The notes under the pieces: model-generated
What the model was told of the DNA's origin: nothing
Seen by the model: only the letters and a program-made list of their open reading frames with translations
Database searches by the model: none
Translations under genes and position numbers: made by a program
Shown here: one piece after another, positions 22,320 through 32,856 of the stretch
Numbering within the stretch: position 1 is the stretch's first letter
How the letters are laid out: every line of letters begins with the position of its first letter
Assembly (NCBI RefSeq): GCF_902170305.1
Contig: NZ_CABHWW010000006.1
Span: 35,116 to 99,115 of the forward strand
DNA: 64,000 nucleotides
Direction of reading: 5' to 3'
Origin: Yersinia alsatica
Lineage (GTDB): Bacteria; Pseudomonadota; Gammaproteobacteria; Enterobacterales; Enterobacteriaceae

Positions 22320-22465
22320 CCGGCTGTGAGACATCACTTCTATTATTTTTATGTGAAATTATTGTATTAGGCTTATCTTCAATAAAATCACTTTGTTATA
22401 AACATTCATTTTTTTATATATAAAAGTGCCTGCCTCATTATTCTTTCAGTACCTTGTCTCTCTTT

Positions 22466-22815
22466 GTCGATTAAGCGATCCTTTATTCGCTGGATAGGAT
22501 CTGGTGGAGAAGGACGGTATCAGGATGGTGCCACTTCAGGATGAAGAACACAGGGACTGCTTAGGATGAGTGAAGGGATGTTTCAGGATGAAACCAAGGA
22601 CACCTCCAGGATGGAGATTGAGAGCCAGTTCAGGATGATTGGTGGGTTAGGATAACCTCAGGATTGACGCCGGGATGGTGTAGGACAACGCGACGGATTG
22701 CTGGTTAGGATAACCATACGGAAAAGTTTTCAAGGATTGAGCAGGGAGCATCAATTTTAGCTGGATTGCTATGAAACGAATTGAGGGGTACTGGTAAAAC
22801 AGTACCCCTTTTTTT
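22466..22815 (+). ncRNA. csrB: CsrB small RNA (CsrA antagonist)
   Basis: Regulatory RNA that titrates the global regulator CsrA through many GGA motifs in hairpin loops. About two dozen GGA motifs occur between 22490 and 22770. Many are in short stems such as CTTCAGGATGAAG, TTTCAGGATGAAA, CTCCAGGATGGAG and two copies of GGTTAGGATAACC. The 3' part matches E. coli CsrB (CAAGGAT..GAGCAGGGAGCA then a GGGGTACT/AGTACCCC terminator with seven T). The 5' end is set by analogy to GTCGA at 22466 and could move by several bases. It lies between syd and yqcC, the expected place. Confidence 0.93.
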
Positions 22816-22943
22816 ATCTGTATTTTGCTCAATCCGAATCTGTAAGCTAGGGTGTGAACTTGGGCATCCTTGGCTTCAATGGTATGCTTGGCCGCCGTTG
22901 AACCAGCCCGGTGAATGGTTGTTTTTTGGTTGAGAGCATAATC

Positions 22944-23276
22944 ATGAATACAGAAAATCAGGTGCGTCAGAGCCTACAGAATATTGAGCTTGTCATGCGG
23001 GAAATTGATCTCTGGCAAGCAGTACCGCCACAAGCCGAAGCTTTCGAAAGTAACGAGCCTTTTAGCATTGATACCATGGATGCTGAACAGTGGTTGCAAT
23101 GGGTACTTATTCCTCGGATGTATGCATTATTGGAATCGAACGGTGTGCTTCCAACCCGTTTTGCTATTACTCCCTATTTTGAAGAGGCTTTGAGTGGTGA
23201 AGACCGCCCGGATTGCACCGCACTGCTGGTTGAATTACAGCGTCTCGATGATCTACTGAATAAAGAAAATCACTGA
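22944..23276 (+). CDS. yqcC: YqcC family protein
   Basis: 110-residue cytoplasmic protein of the DUF446 family, function unknown. The conserved core is MDAEQWLQWVLIPRMYALLE, then PTRFAITPYFEEAL. The start at 22944 (MNTENQVRQSLQ) matches family length; the longer in-frame start at 22911 is unlikely. The stop overlaps the truC start (TGATG), so it is translationally coupled to truC, as in other enterobacteria. Confidence 0.88.
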   Translation: MNTENQVRQSLQNIELVMREIDLWQAVPPQAEAFESNEPFSIDTMDAEQWLQWVLIPRMYALLESNGVLPTRFAITPYFEEALSGEDRPDCTALLVELQRLDDLLNKENH

Positions 23277-24049
23277 TGCTGGAAATACTCTATCAAGACG
23301 AACATATAGTTGCGGTAAATAAGCCTGCTGGCTGGCTAGTACATCGTAGTTGGCTGGACAGCAATGAAACCGTGTTTGTGATGCAAACAGTACGTGACCA
23401 GATAGGTCAGCATGTGTATACCGTTCATCGGCTGGATCGCCCGACATCGGGTGTATTGTTGATGGCGCTATCCAGCGATGTCGCTCGTGCGCTTTCATTA
23501 CAATTTGAACAGCACCAAATCCAAAAAACATATCATGCGGTGGTGCGTGGATATGTCTTGGCTGGTGACACTATTGATTATGAAATGACGGAAGAGCTGG
23601 ACAAAATTGCAGATAAATTTTCCCGGCCAGATAAGGCCCCTCAGCCTTCAGTCACTCACTATCAGCCTTTGGCTCAGGTAGAGGCTCCTGTCGCTATTGG
23701 GCGCTATGACACTGCGCGCTTTAGTTTATTAGAATTGCAGCCGGAAACCGGGCGTAAGCATCAACTTCGCCGACATATGGCGCATATTCGCCACCCAATT
23801 ATCGGTGATAGCGCCCACGGCGATTTGCGCCAAAATCGTGGGGTTGCTCAGCATTTTGGTTGTTCGCGCCTGATGCTTCATGCCAGCCATTTGCAGTTGA
23901 ATCATCCAGTAACTGGCGAGCCACTGAGCCTGACTGCGCGCTGGGATGAATCCTGGCAACAATTGATGTCACATTTTGGTTGGCAGGGTATTGCCCCTCA
24001 TATTGAAAGGGTTGAGTTTCCGGCTACTGCGGGTCAGGATAGTGACTAA
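23276..24049 (+). CDS. truC: tRNA pseudouridine(65) synthase TruC
   Basis: Makes pseudouridine at position 65 of tRNAs. 257 residues, RluA-type fold. Motif I is ILYQDEHIVAVNKPAGWLVH at the N-terminus; motif II HRLDRPTSGVLLMAL (about 50-65) carries the catalytic aspartate; motif III contains ETGRKHQLRRHM. It overlaps the yqcC stop and is followed by yqcA after 28 bases. Confidence 0.95.
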   Translation: MLEILYQDEHIVAVNKPAGWLVHRSWLDSNETVFVMQTVRDQIGQHVYTVHRLDRPTSGVLLMALSSDVARALSLQFEQHQIQKTYHAVVRGYVLAGDTIDYEMTEELDKIADKFSRPDKAPQPSVTHYQPLAQVEAPVAIGRYDTARFSLLELQPETGRKHQLRRHMAHIRHPIIGDSAHGDLRQNRGVAQHFGCSRLMLHASHLQLNHPVTGEPLSLTARWDESWQQLMSHFGWQGIAPHIERVEFPATAGQDSD

Positions 24050-24077
24050 TTTTTCTAGTTAAAAGGAAATATCTCTT

Positions 24078-24527
24078 ATGGCCCAGGTCGGGATTTTTGT
24101 CGGCACAGTTTACGGCAATGCATTGTTGGTCGCAGAAGAAGCCGAGAACATACTGAAAGAGCAGGGGCACGAGGTAAAAGTGTTTGACGAAGGGACGTTA
24201 GAGGCCTGGCAGTATTATCGTCAACATTATGTGTTGGTGGTTACGTCAACAACCGGGCAGGGTGATTTCCCAGACAGTATTGCCCCACTATTTGTTGCGG
24301 TGCGCGATCAAGTCGGGTTCCAACCAGAGCTGCGTTATGGTGTTATTGCATTGGGTGATAGCAGTTACGATAGTTTCTGCGGTGCCGGGCGTACTTTCGA
24401 TGAATTGTTGCAAGAGCAGGGTGCAACGAGAATTGGCGAACGACTGGAAATTGATGCTACTGAGCACCCAGAACCAGAAATTGTTTCTGCGCCTTGGGTC
24501 GAGCTGTGGGGGCGTTTACTGCAATGA
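24078..24527 (+). CDS. yqcA: Flavodoxin YqcA
   Basis: Short-chain FMN flavodoxin of the MioC/YqcA group, 149 residues. The phosphate loop is [15 protein letters not shown] near residue 8. Further flavin-binding loops are [12 protein letters not shown] (about 55-66) and [14 protein letters not shown] (about 93-106). The electron partner is not evident here. It is the last gene of the 63-min-like block and converges on yaeH. Confidence 0.92.
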   Translation: MAQVGIFVGTVYGNALLVAEEAENILKEQGHEVKVFDEGTLEAWQYYRQHYVLVVTSTTGQGDFPDSIAPLFVAVRDQVGFQPELRYGVIALGDSSYDSFCGAGRTFDELLQEQGATRIGERLEIDATEHPEPEIVSAPWVELWGRLLQ

Positions 24528-24544
24528 GCAGATTTTCTAGTTGT

Positions 24545-24612
24545 TAATACTTGGAGTTGCGGGAGTGGTAGCGATACTCACTTGCCTGCAACTCCAATGA
24601 TTTCAGGTAGAT
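24545..24612. repeat. Short ERIC-derived palindrome
   Basis: About 68 bp with perfect 10-bp arms TTGGAGTTGC (24551-24560) and GCAACTCCAA (24588-24597). The words CTTGCCTGCAACTC and AATGATTTCAGGTA match the right part of the full ERIC copies. It looks like an internally deleted ERIC, between convergent yqcA and yaeH, and could fold at the 3' ends of both transcripts. Confidence 0.6.
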
Positions 24613-24629
24613 AAAAAATCTAGTCCGAC

Positions 24630-25019
24630 TTAGCGGCCGTTAGTCAGCTTTTCCAGGTCAGATTCAATTTCAGAAATCTTATTGGCGACAACGCTTTCTA
24701 AGTGACGTAAGTCATCCAGAATTTTACGTTTTAAATCAACTTCAATCTGATCGCGTTTGCACAATTGATCTAGTTCATCAATGACATAACGAAGATTAGG
24801 ATTGATTTCGTTGATTTCTTTATAGCCATGACCGGCATTATCAGCAACCACAGTTTTGCGTTGACGTGGATATTTGAATTTCACACTCTTAGCAAAAAAC
24901 TCGCCTTTATCTTTGCGGAAGTAAATTTTCAGAATGTCGTTATTGGCCTCCTGACGCAGGCTATAGCGATCGACATCTTCCGGCTGCGTGATTCCTAAAC
25001 TTTTCAGATTGTCATACAT
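24630..25019 (-). CDS. yaeH: UPF0325 family protein YaeH
   Basis: 129-residue conserved protein of unknown function, highly similar to E. coli YaeH ([11 protein letters not shown], then [17 protein letters not shown]). The C-terminal third (about 88-125) is charged and heptad-like, suggesting a coiled coil. The start at 25019 matches the family; the upstream in-frame ATG at 25097 lies inside the ERIC element and would add 26 unrelated residues. It is first of the 4-min-like block. Confidence 0.9.
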   Translation of the reverse strand: MYDNLKSLGITQPEDVDRYSLRQEANNDILKIYFRKDKGEFFAKSVKFKYPRQRKTVVADNAGHGYKEINEINPNLRYVIDELDQLCKRDQIEVDLKRKILDDLRHLESVVANKISEIESDLEKLTNGR

Positions 25020-25039
25020 AGCGCCACCTTTTTTGTTTT

Positions 25040-25165
25040 TATACCCGTCATCTTTCAAGATGCAGGGTTGTTGGCTGCCATCACTCACCCAAGTCATTGA
25101 GCTATCTCAACGCCTTGGATTCATTCAGTTGCCGCCTACCTGCAACTCGAAATCTATTGGGTATA
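25040..25165. repeat. ERIC element, full length
   Basis: 126 bp bounded by TATACCC and GGGTATA inverted termini. Arms CAAGATGCAGG and CCTACCTGCAACTCG and the body CACCCAAGTCATTGAGC fit the Yersinia ERIC pattern. It lies upstream of yaeH and its left part would be the yaeH leader. With the short copy at 24545 it brackets yaeH at the seam between two E. coli map regions. Confidence 0.8.
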
Positions 25166-25226
25166 TATTCCACAGTTTATGATTATGATGATAATTTTTG
25201 CAAAAGTATGTGATTAACATACAAGG

Positions 25227-25258
25227 CAAAAAAAATAGCGGGGGATTAGCCCGCTATC
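25227..25258 (-). terminator. Terminator of dapD
   Basis: Stem ATAGCGGG/CCCGCTAT with a 7-base loop (25235-25257). On the minus strand it is followed by eight T. It lies 8 bases past the dapD stop. Confidence 0.88.
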
Positions 25259-25265
25259 TTTAATC

Positions 25266-26090
25266 TTAGTCGATGGTGCGTAATAACTCGTTAATACCGA
25301 CTTTACCACGTGTCTTCGCATCAACTTTCTTCACGATAACAGCACAGTACAAGCTGTAGCTGCCGTCTTTCGATGGCAGGTTGCCTGAAACGACAACCGA
25401 GCCGGCAGGAACGCGGCCATAATGGATTTCACCGGTTTCGCGATCATAGATGCGGGTACTTTGGCCGATGAAGACACCCATTGAGATAACCGAGCCTTCT
25501 TCGACAATAACCCCTTCAACGACTTCTGAACGCGCGCCAACAAAGCAGTTATCTTCGATAATCGTTGGGTTAGCTTGCAGTGGCTCCAATACACCACCAA
25601 TGCCGACACCGCCGGACAGGTGAACATTTTTACCAATTTGCGCGCAAGAACCCACCGTTGCCCATGTGTCGACCATGGTACCTTCATCAACGAAAGCACC
25701 GATGTTCACATAAGAAGGCATCAACACGGTATTGCGGGCAATGAATGCACCTTTACGCACGGTTGCTGGCGGCACCACGCGGAAGCCTTCACGCTGAAAA
25801 CGTGCTTCATCATAACCGGCGAATTTCATTGGTACTTTATCGTAGTAACGGGTTTCAGCGCCTTCCATTACTTGGTTATCATTGATACGGAAAGACAGCA
25901 GCACCGCCTTTTTTAGCCACTGGTGGGTGACCCACTGACCGTCAATCTTTTCTGCAACCCGCAAGGCACCGGTATCCAGCAGATCAATCACATGGTTAAT
26001 CGCTTCGCGCGTTACGGTGTCTACGTTTGCCGGAGTAATGTCTGCACGACGCTCGAAGGCGGTTTCAATAACGTTCTGTAGTTGCTGCAT
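25266..26090 (-). CDS. dapD: Tetrahydrodipicolinate N-succinyltransferase DapD
   Basis: Transfers succinyl from succinyl-CoA to tetrahydrodipicolinate in the lysine and meso-diaminopimelate pathway. 274 residues. An N-terminal helical part (about 1-95) is followed by a left-handed beta-helix of hexapeptide repeats (about 105-235), visible in [20 protein letters not shown] and [13 protein letters not shown]. The C-terminus ends [16 protein letters not shown]. It lies downstream of glnD with its own terminator. Confidence 0.96.
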   Translation of the reverse strand: MQQLQNVIETAFERRADITPANVDTVTREAINHVIDLLDTGALRVAEKIDGQWVTHQWLKKAVLLSFRINDNQVMEGAETRYYDKVPMKFAGYDEARFQREGFRVVPPATVRKGAFIARNTVLMPSYVNIGAFVDEGTMVDTWATVGSCAQIGKNVHLSGGVGIGGVLEPLQANPTIIEDNCFVGARSEVVEGVIVEEGSVISMGVFIGQSTRIYDRETGEIHYGRVPAGSVVVSGNLPSKDGSYSLYCAVIVKKVDAKTRGKVGINELLRTID

Positions 26091-26105
26091 CCTGGTCTCT
26101 TTCCT

Positions 26106-26174
26106 GATGTTATACCCATCTGACTTGACGCTGCCGCAGTGATAGCTGCAACGCCAATGCTTTGGGTAACCGAT
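26106..26174. repeat. Short ERIC-derived palindrome
   Basis: About 69 bp with TATACCCAT at one end and TTTGGGTAA at the other, plus an inner GCTGC..GCTGCAACG pairing. The ends match the ERIC termini while the central core is missing. It sits between glnD and dapD in the dapD leader. Confidence 0.6.
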
Positions 26175-26208
26175 TGTAAGAAAATTAATCGTTAAAAAGT
26201 TATTTGTA

Positions 26209-28887
26209 TCACAGTTTATCGTTCGGATTGAGGGTATCTGTCAACCGTTGTGCTAATTCACGACGCGTTTCAATACTCAAAGCACGGCGATCTTTATCGG
26301 CCAACACAAATAAATCCTCTACCCGCTCGCCGATAGTGGTGATGCGCGCGCTATGCAGTGATAGCCCTAAGTCCGCAAAAATCTCGCCGACACGAGCCAA
26401 TAAACCCGGCTGGTCTAGTGCGATTAACTCCAGATAAGTCCGGCGCTCATTATGAGTAGGCAAAAAGTTAGTTTCAGTCGGCACACTGAAATGGCGTAAT
26501 TTAGGTGATAACCGCCTGACGCGCGGATGCTGATAGTTTGTCCGAGTCATGGCTTGCTGCAAGGCATGCCTGATAATTGGGTGCCTATCTTGTGCCAGTG
26601 GGCTGCCATCAGGCTCCAGCACGATAAAAGTATCCATCGCCATGCCATCACGGTTAGTGAAAATCTGTGCATCATGGACACTTAGGTTGCGGCGATCCAA
26701 TTCACCGACCACGGCGGCAAATAGCGATGGGCGGTCAGGGCTCCAGATGAATATCTCGGTGCCGCCACGGGTTGCCTGACGGCTAATTAATACCAATGGC
26801 TTGGTTGAGTCGTGCTCAAGCAAATGGCGTGCATGCCAGGCCAACTGATTCGGCGAATGGCGCAAGAAGTAATCCGCCCGACAACGGCTCCAGATACGAT
26901 GCAATGCTTCTTCATCAATATTATCCATCCGCAACAGTGCCAGCGCCTGTAGCCGATGGTGGCGCACGCGCTCACGGAGATCCGGGCTGTTTTGCATCCC
27001 ACGACGCAGCTGTTTCTCGGTGGCGAAATAAAGCTCGCGCAATAAGCTTTGTTTCCAGCTATTCCACAGATTTTCATTGGTGGCGCAAATATCAGCTACC
27101 GTCAGGCTGACTAAATAGCGCAGGCGCGTTTCGCTTTGCACCTCGGCGGAGAATTGCTGAATAACCTCTGGATCTTGAATATCACGACGTTGAGCTGTTA
27201 CGGACATCAATAGATGGCAACGGACTAACCAGGCCACAAGTTGCGCCTCGCGGGAGTTCAGCCCGTGCTGCTCGGCAAACTCCAAAACATCGTGCGCGCC
27301 GAGAATAGAGTGGTCACCCCCACGCCCTTTGGCAATATCGTGGAATAGCGCGGCCAGTAGCAATAATTCAGGCTGGGGCAAGCGCGGGTAAAGCTCTACG
27401 CACAGGGGGTGGAGTGGCCGGGTGGTTTCATCGGCGAAACTTTCAAGTTTCAGTAAAACTCGAATGGTGTGCTCATCGACGGTATAAGCATGGAACAGGT
27501 CAAATTGCATCTGCCCGACGATACTGCCCCACTGCGGCATATAAGCCCACAGCACGCTGTGGCGGTGCATTGGCAGCAATGCGCGGGAAACAGCACCGGG
27601 ATGGCGTAAAATAGCCATAAACAGCTTACGGGCTTCAGGAATATGACATAACGGCTGTTTCAGGTGCCGGCGTGCATGGCGCAAACGGCGCACCGTGGTG
27701 GAGTAAATCCCTTTGATGTCCTGATTCCGCACCATCAAATAGAACATGCGCATAATGGCTTCAGGCTGCTGAACAAAGAGATTTTCATCACGCAGATCTA
27801 TTAAATCGCCACGTAACTGAAATTCATCATCCAATGGGCGCGGTTTTTCATTGGTATCCAACGCCAATATGGCTTCATCAAACAGCTGCAATAGCATGTT
27901 GTTCAGCTCACTTACCCGGCGAGTCATCCGATAGAAATCTTTCATCATATGTTCGACGGGCTCATTGCCTTCGCCTTGATACTGCAAAAGCTGGGCAACG
28001 CTCAACTGACGGTCGAACAACAGGCGGTTATCGTAGCGGGTCAGGACCAAATGCAGTGCAAAACGGATACGCCATAAAAAACTCTGGCTTTCAATCAGCT
28101 CATTACGTTCCGCTTTGGTTAGAAAACCAAAATCGACCATTTCACTTAAGGAGGTGGCACCAAAATGGCGGCGGGCAACCCACAGCAGGGTATGAATATC
28201 CCTTAAACCACCGGGGCTGCTTTTGATATCCGGTTCCAGATTATAGCTGGTACCGTGATAACGCTTATGCCGCTCTTGTTGCTCGGCAACTTTGGCATGG
28301 AAAAATTTAGGCGATGGCCAAAAGCTGTCGCTGAAAATATGCTTTTGCATCTGTAGAAATAGGGCTACATCGCCGCAAATCAAACGCGATTCAATCATGT
28401 TGGTGGCCACGGTGAGGTCGGCCAGCCCTTCTAACAAACACTCTTCCAGCGTACGTACGCTATGGCCAACTTCCAGCTTCAAATCCCATAGCAGAGTAAT
28501 CAACTGACCGACTCGCTGGGCCTGCTCTTCATCCAGGCGCTGCTTGCTGAGGATTAATACATCAATATCGGATAATGGATGCAGCTCACCACGGCCATAG
28601 CCACCGACGGCGACCAGTGCAGTTTCTGGCACATCATCGAAGCCATAGAATGTCCATAATCGCTGGAGCAGGTGGTCAATGTAGTCACTGCGCGCGGCAA
28701 TGAGTATCTCTGCACTGATTCCGCCATTGAATGCATCAGCCAGCCAGGATTGGAAAATCTCTAACCGCTGCTTGAGTATCGGGCAATTAAGTTCGCTATC
28801 AAGATAGGTATTCGGTGGCGCGGGCTGCTCCGGAATGACCTTCGTTACCGCCAGTGATGTAGAGTGCTCGGTGTGATTGTCAGACAT
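26209..28887 (-). CDS. glnD: Bifunctional uridylyltransferase/uridylyl-removing enzyme GlnD
   Basis: Glutamine sensor that adds UMP to PII proteins (GlnB, GlnK) when nitrogen is short and removes it when glutamine is plentiful. 892 residues. Nucleotidyltransferase domain with [20 protein letters not shown] (about 90-110). The HD hydrolase domain has [15 protein letters not shown] near 512-526. Two C-terminal ACT domains (about 705-790 and 815-890) bind glutamine, the second with [17 protein letters not shown] start at MSDNHTEHS (28887); the in-frame ATG at 28929 overlaps the map terminator. Confidence 0.96.
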   Translation of the reverse strand: MSDNHTEHSTSLAVTKVIPEQPAPPNTYLDSELNCPILKQRLEIFQSWLADAFNGGISAEILIAARSDYIDHLLQRLWTFYGFDDVPETALVAVGGYGRGELHPLSDIDVLILSKQRLDEEQAQRVGQLITLLWDLKLEVGHSVRTLEECLLEGLADLTVATNMIESRLICGDVALFLQMQKHIFSDSFWPSPKFFHAKVAEQQERHKRYHGTSYNLEPDIKSSPGGLRDIHTLLWVARRHFGATSLSEMVDFGFLTKAERNELIESQSFLWRIRFALHLVLTRYDNRLLFDRQLSVAQLLQYQGEGNEPVEHMMKDFYRMTRRVSELNNMLLQLFDEAILALDTNEKPRPLDDEFQLRGDLIDLRDENLFVQQPEAIMRMFYLMVRNQDIKGIYSTTVRRLRHARRHLKQPLCHIPEARKLFMAILRHPGAVSRALLPMHRHSVLWAYMPQWGSIVGQMQFDLFHAYTVDEHTIRVLLKLESFADETTRPLHPLCVELYPRLPQPELLLLAALFHDIAKGRGGDHSILGAHDVLEFAEQHGLNSREAQLVAWLVRCHLLMSVTAQRRDIQDPEVIQQFSAEVQSETRLRYLVSLTVADICATNENLWNSWKQSLLRELYFATEKQLRRGMQNSPDLRERVRHHRLQALALLRMDNIDEEALHRIWSRCRADYFLRHSPNQLAWHARHLLEHDSTKPLVLISRQATRGGTEIFIWSPDRPSLFAAVVGELDRRNLSVHDAQIFTNRDGMAMDTFIVLEPDGSPLAQDRHPIIRHALQQAMTRTNYQHPRVRRLSPKLRHFSVPTETNFLPTHNERRTYLELIALDQPGLLARVGEIFADLGLSLHSARITTIGERVEDLFVLADKDRRALSIETRRELAQRLTDTLNPNDKL

Positions 28888-28928
28888 ATATTTCCCGTAG
28901 ATAAAAATCCGCTGAAAAACGCAGCCCA

Positions 28929-28953
28929 TAAAAAAGCCGGCGGGAGCCGGCTT
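28929..28953 (-). terminator. Terminator of map
   Basis: Perfect stem AAGCCGGC/GCCGGCTT with a GGGA/TCCC loop (28934-28953). It is followed on the minus strand by TTTTA, just after the map stop and before the glnD start. It should separate map from glnD transcription at least in part. Confidence 0.85.
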
Positions 28954-28960
28954 GTCATTG

Positions 28961-29752
28961 TTACTCGTGCGTTATGATGTTGGGGATGGTGTCATCCTTG
29001 CGCAACGTCATTATTTCGCAGCCGTTATCGGTTACCACAATAGTATGCTCATACTGCGCCGACAAGCTGCGATCTTTAGTTTTTACTGTCCAGCCATCCT
29101 TCATGGTACGGATGCGGTAATCGCCTGCATTGACCATAGGTTCAATCGTGAAGGCCATACCGGCTTGCAGTACCACACCACCGTCATCAGCATCGTAGTG
29201 CAGAACTTGTGGCTCTTCATGGAAACCTTCGCCAATACCGTGACCGCAATATTCACGCACCACTGAAAAGTTCTCTGCTTCGACAAACTTCTGGATAGCT
29301 TTACCCAGTGTACGCAAGCGGATACCCGGTTTGACCATTTTGATCGCCAGATACAGGCTTTCTTGTGTCACGCGGCACAAGCGCTCGCCCAAAATAGTCG
29401 GTTTGCCGACGATAAACATTTTTGAGGTATCGCCGTGGAAGCCATCTTTAATCACGGTAACGTCAATATTAACGATATCGCCATCTTTCAGTATTTTTTC
29501 ATCACTTGGAATGCCGTGGCAGATAACTTCATTGACTGAAATACAGACTGACTTCGGAAAACCGTGATAGCCCAGACATGCAGAAATCGCTTGCTGGTGG
29601 TTAGTGATATGGTCGTGACAAATACGATCAAGCTCACCGGTGCTAATCCCCGGCTTTACGTGAGGTTCAATAATTTCCAGCACTTCAGCAGCCAAGCGGC
29701 CAGCAACGCGCATTTTTTGAATATCTTCAGGTGTTTTGATTGAGATTGCCAT
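28961..29752 (-). CDS. map: Methionine aminopeptidase, type I
   Basis: Removes the N-terminal methionine from nascent proteins; two-metal enzyme of the pita-bread fold. 263 residues. Metal ligands are visible in the [20 protein letters not shown] region (two Asp), [11 protein letters not shown] (His), FTIEPM (Glu) and [10 protein letters not shown] (Glu). Type I because it has no N-terminal or insert domain. It is divergent from rpsB across a 405-base control region. Confidence 0.97.
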   Translation of the reverse strand: MAISIKTPEDIQKMRVAGRLAAEVLEIIEPHVKPGISTGELDRICHDHITNHQQAISACLGYHGFPKSVCISVNEVICHGIPSDEKILKDGDIVNIDVTVIKDGFHGDTSKMFIVGKPTILGERLCRVTQESLYLAIKMVKPGIRLRTLGKAIQKFVEAENFSVVREYCGHGIGEGFHEEPQVLHYDADDGGVVLQAGMAFTIEPMVNAGDYRIRTMKDGWTVKTKDRSLSAQYEHTIVVTDNGCEIMTLRKDDTIPNIITHE

Positions 29753-29918
29753 GCAAAAGTGTCCGTAGGGGCTGTAAATCTCTAGCCGCCGTTATTAATT
29801 AAATGCAGAAAATGAGCAGGTAAATATCGATTAATAAAAAATCTGCTGACAATGGTACCAGCCCTGCAATTTGCTGCCAAACTTTCGTTTGCAGTGACGA
29901 CATTAAATGCAACAAAAG

Positions 29919-29948
29919 TTGGTGTGTCGTGGCTGTTTATGGTATAAA
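29919..29948 (+). promoter_or_regulatory. Candidate rpsB-tsf promoter
   Basis: TTGGTG (29919-29924) and TATAAA (29943-29948) are 18 bp apart, followed by GCGCGCC, a GC-rich discriminator typical of growth-rate and ppGpp-controlled ribosomal promoters. It lies about 200 bases ahead of rpsB, leaving a long leader. Rest of the 405-base gap: divergent map control DNA on the left, S2 leader on the right. Confidence 0.55.
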
Positions 29949-30028
29949 GCGCGCCGGCGAACCGCACTCTGTTCTTGTGGCAAATGCGTTGTTTAGCTGA
30001 GTAATACCAATCGCACTCATATGTGTAA

Positions 30029-30883
<855 letters not shown>

Positions 30884-30937
30884 TAAGTCAGGCTCGGTGT
30901 GAGCCCTTATTAACCAGGTATTGAAATATGTTGGTTA

Positions 30938-30962
30938 GGGGGCCTTTTATAGGCCCCCTTTG
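30938..30962 (+). terminator. Attenuator-like hairpin between rpsB and tsf
   Basis: Perfect stem GGGGGCC (30938-30944) with GGCCCCC (30952-30958) and a TTTTATA loop, followed by only three T and then GCG. It should terminate weakly, letting part of the transcription reach tsf. Confidence 0.7.
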
Positions 30963-31011
30963 CGTATCTAATGTGAGATCTTGTTTTCACAAGAGAACCG
31001 AGGAAATTGAA

Positions 31012-31869
31012 ATGGTTGCTATTACCGCTGCTTTGGTAAAAGAACTGCGTGAGCGTACTGCCGCAGGCATGATGGAATGTAAAAAGGCGTTGGTTGAAGC
31101 TAACGGCGACATCGAGCTTGCCATCGACAATATGCGTAAATCTGGTCAGGCTAAAGCTGCCAAGAAAGCAGGCCGTATCGCTGCTGAAGGCATCATCCTG
31201 GCTAAAGTTTCAGCTGACGGCAAATTCGGTGTGATTCTGGAACTGAACTGCGAAACTGACTTCGTTGCTAAAGATGCTGGCTTCAAAGCATTCGGCGAAG
31301 AAGTTATCAACGCGGCTCTGGCTGACAAAATCACTGATATTGAAGTTCTGAAAGCTAAGTTTGAAGAACAACGCGCTAACCTGGTTGCTAAAATCGGTGA
31401 GAACATCAATATCCGTCGTATCGCTGCTCTGGAAGGCGATATTCTGGGTACTTACCTGCACGGCGCCCGTATCGGTGTTATGGTTGCGGCAACTGGCGCT
31501 GATGAAGAGCTGGTTAAGCACATTGCTATGCACATCGCTGCAAGCAAGCCTGAATACGTTAAGCCAGAAGATGTTCCTGCTGAAGTTGTTGCTCGTGAGC
31601 ACCAAATCCAGTTGGACATCGCTATCGAATCCGGCAAACCACGTGAAATTGCTGAGAAGATGGTTGAAGGCCGTATGCGTAAGTTCACCGGCGAAGTTTC
31701 TCTGACTGGTCAGAACTTCGTAATGGACCCAAGCAAAACTGTTGGCGATCTGTTGAAAGAGAACAACGCTGACGTTGTAAACTTCATCCGCTTCGAAGTG
31801 GGCGAAGGCATTGAGAAAGTTGAGACTGACTTTGCTGCTGAAGTTGCAGCAATGAGCAAACAGTCTTAA
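31012..31869 (+). CDS. tsf: Elongation factor Ts
   Basis: Guanine nucleotide exchange factor that recycles EF-Tu. 285 residues starting [20 protein letters not shown], with [13 protein letters not shown] in the core domain (the TDFV motif contacts EF-Tu). GAGGAAAT precedes the ATG at 31012; the in-frame start at 30928 runs through the attenuator hairpin and is not credible. Codon use is strongly biased to preferred codons, as in rpsB, fitting high expression. Confidence 0.98.
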   Translation: MVAITAALVKELRERTAAGMMECKKALVEANGDIELAIDNMRKSGQAKAAKKAGRIAAEGIILAKVSADGKFGVILELNCETDFVAKDAGFKAFGEEVINAALADKITDIEVLKAKFEEQRANLVAKIGENINIRRIAALEGDILGTYLHGARIGVMVAATGADEELVKHIAMHIAASKPEYVKPEDVPAEVVAREHQIQLDIAIESGKPREIAEKMVEGRMRKFTGEVSLTGQNFVMDPSKTVGDLLKENNADVVNFIRFEVGEGIEKVETDFAAEVAAMSKQS

Positions 31870-31876
31870 TGCTAAA

Positions 31877-31906
31877 AATGGGGCCGCCAATAGGCGGTTC
31901 CATTTT
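31877..31906 (+). terminator. Terminator of rpsB-tsf
   Basis: Stem AATGGGGCCGCC with GGCGGTTCCATT (two G-U pairs), loop AATA, then TTTT at 31903-31906. It lies 8 bases after the tsf stop and immediately before an ERIC copy. Confidence 0.85.
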
Positions 31907-31913
31907 ATCTACC

Positions 31914-32016
31914 CAATATCCGTCATTCTTCAAGTTACAGGTGTGTTGACTGCCTTCGTTCAGCTCAGTTACTTACTGATGTGGGCTCCTGAGGACTCGA
32001 ATTATTTAGGGTATAA
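31914..32016. repeat. ERIC element with right-arm deletion
   Basis: About 103 bp: left half ATATCCGTCATTCTTCAAG and CAGGTGTGTTGACTGC, core CAGTTACTTACTGATGTGGGCTCCTGAGGA. It then jumps to the right end CTCGAATTATTTAGGGTATA, missing roughly 25 bp found in full copies. The terminal GGGTATAAT faces pyrH. Confidence 0.75.
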
Positions 32017-32109
32017 TCTTAGTCCGGTTAGTTTTCAACGCAAAATATGGCTTTGAAGTTCTGACGGTCAAGTCTCCAATATTTTTACTGCTGCTTAGGA
32101 CAGAACACC

Positions 32110-32856
32110 ATGGCAACCAATGCAAAACCCGTATATCAGCGTATCCTGCTTAAGCTTAGTGGCGAAGCCCTGCAAGGCGCAGAAGGTTTTGGTATCGACG
32201 CAAGCGTTTTGGATCGCATGGCTCAAGAAGTTAAAGAGCTGGTCGAATTGGGCATTCAGGTCGGTGTGGTCATTGGCGGTGGTAACTTATTCCGCGGTGC
32301 CGGTTTAGCACAGGCAGGGATGAACCGCGTAGTGGGCGACCACATGGGAATGCTGGCTACCGTAATGAACGGCTTGGCAATGCGAGATGCACTGCACCGT
32401 GCCTATGTGAACGCCCGCCTGATGTCTGCTATTCCACTTAATGGTGTGTGTGATAATTACAGCTGGGCCGAAGCAATCAGCCTGCTGCGCCACAACCGAG
32501 TGGTTATTTTTGCTGCGGGTACAGGTAACCCATTCTTCACCACGGATTCTGCGGCTTGTCTGCGCGGTATCGAGATTGAAGCTGATGTTGTATTGAAAGC
32601 AACAAAAGTCGATGGGGTTTACTCCGCAGATCCGGTGAAAAATCCTGACGCGACATTGTACGAACAGTTAACCTATCAAGACGTTTTAGAGCGTGAGTTG
32701 AAAGTTATGGATCTGGCGGCCTTCACTTTGGCCCGTGACCACAATTTGCCAATTCGTGTCTTCAACATGAATAAACCCGGTGCTCTGCGCCGTGTGGTGA
32801 TGGGCGAGAATGAAGGGACGTTGATCACTAAAGAAGTGGCAGCGGTAGCTAAATAA
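32110..32856 (+). CDS. pyrH: UMP kinase PyrH
   Basis: Phosphorylates UMP to UDP with ATP; hexameric, activated by GTP and inhibited by UTP in this family. 248 residues of the amino-acid kinase fold. Phosphate loop [11 protein letters not shown] near residues 14-24, [11 protein letters not shown] near 56-67, and [17 protein letters not shown] near 145-160. The start [13 protein letters not shown] follows TTAGGACAG. It is upstream of frr with a separate promoter region. Confidence 0.97.
   Translation: MATNAKPVYQRILLKLSGEALQGAEGFGIDASVLDRMAQEVKELVELGIQVGVVIGGGNLFRGAGLAQAGMNRVVGDHMGMLATVMNGLAMRDALHRAYVNARLMSAIPLNGVCDNYSWAEAISLLRHNRVVIFAAGTGNPFFTTDSAACLRGIEIEADVVLKATKVDGVYSADPVKNPDATLYEQLTYQDVLERELKVMDLAAFTLARDHNLPIRVFNMNKPGALRRVVMGENEGTLITKEVAAVAK

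Noticed and set aside
22490..22770. Regularly spaced CAGGATG-like words, suggestive of a CRISPR or tandem repeat array
   Set aside because: Unit spacing and flanks vary, and the words sit in RNA hairpin loops with a terminator; it is the csrB RNA gene.
26209..28887. Several long open frames on the plus strand opposite glnD
   Set aside because: They show no recognisable domains and arise from codon bias of the real gene.
31210..31890. A 226-codon open frame antisense to tsf
   Set aside because: A shadow of the strongly biased tsf codons; no start signal or family match.
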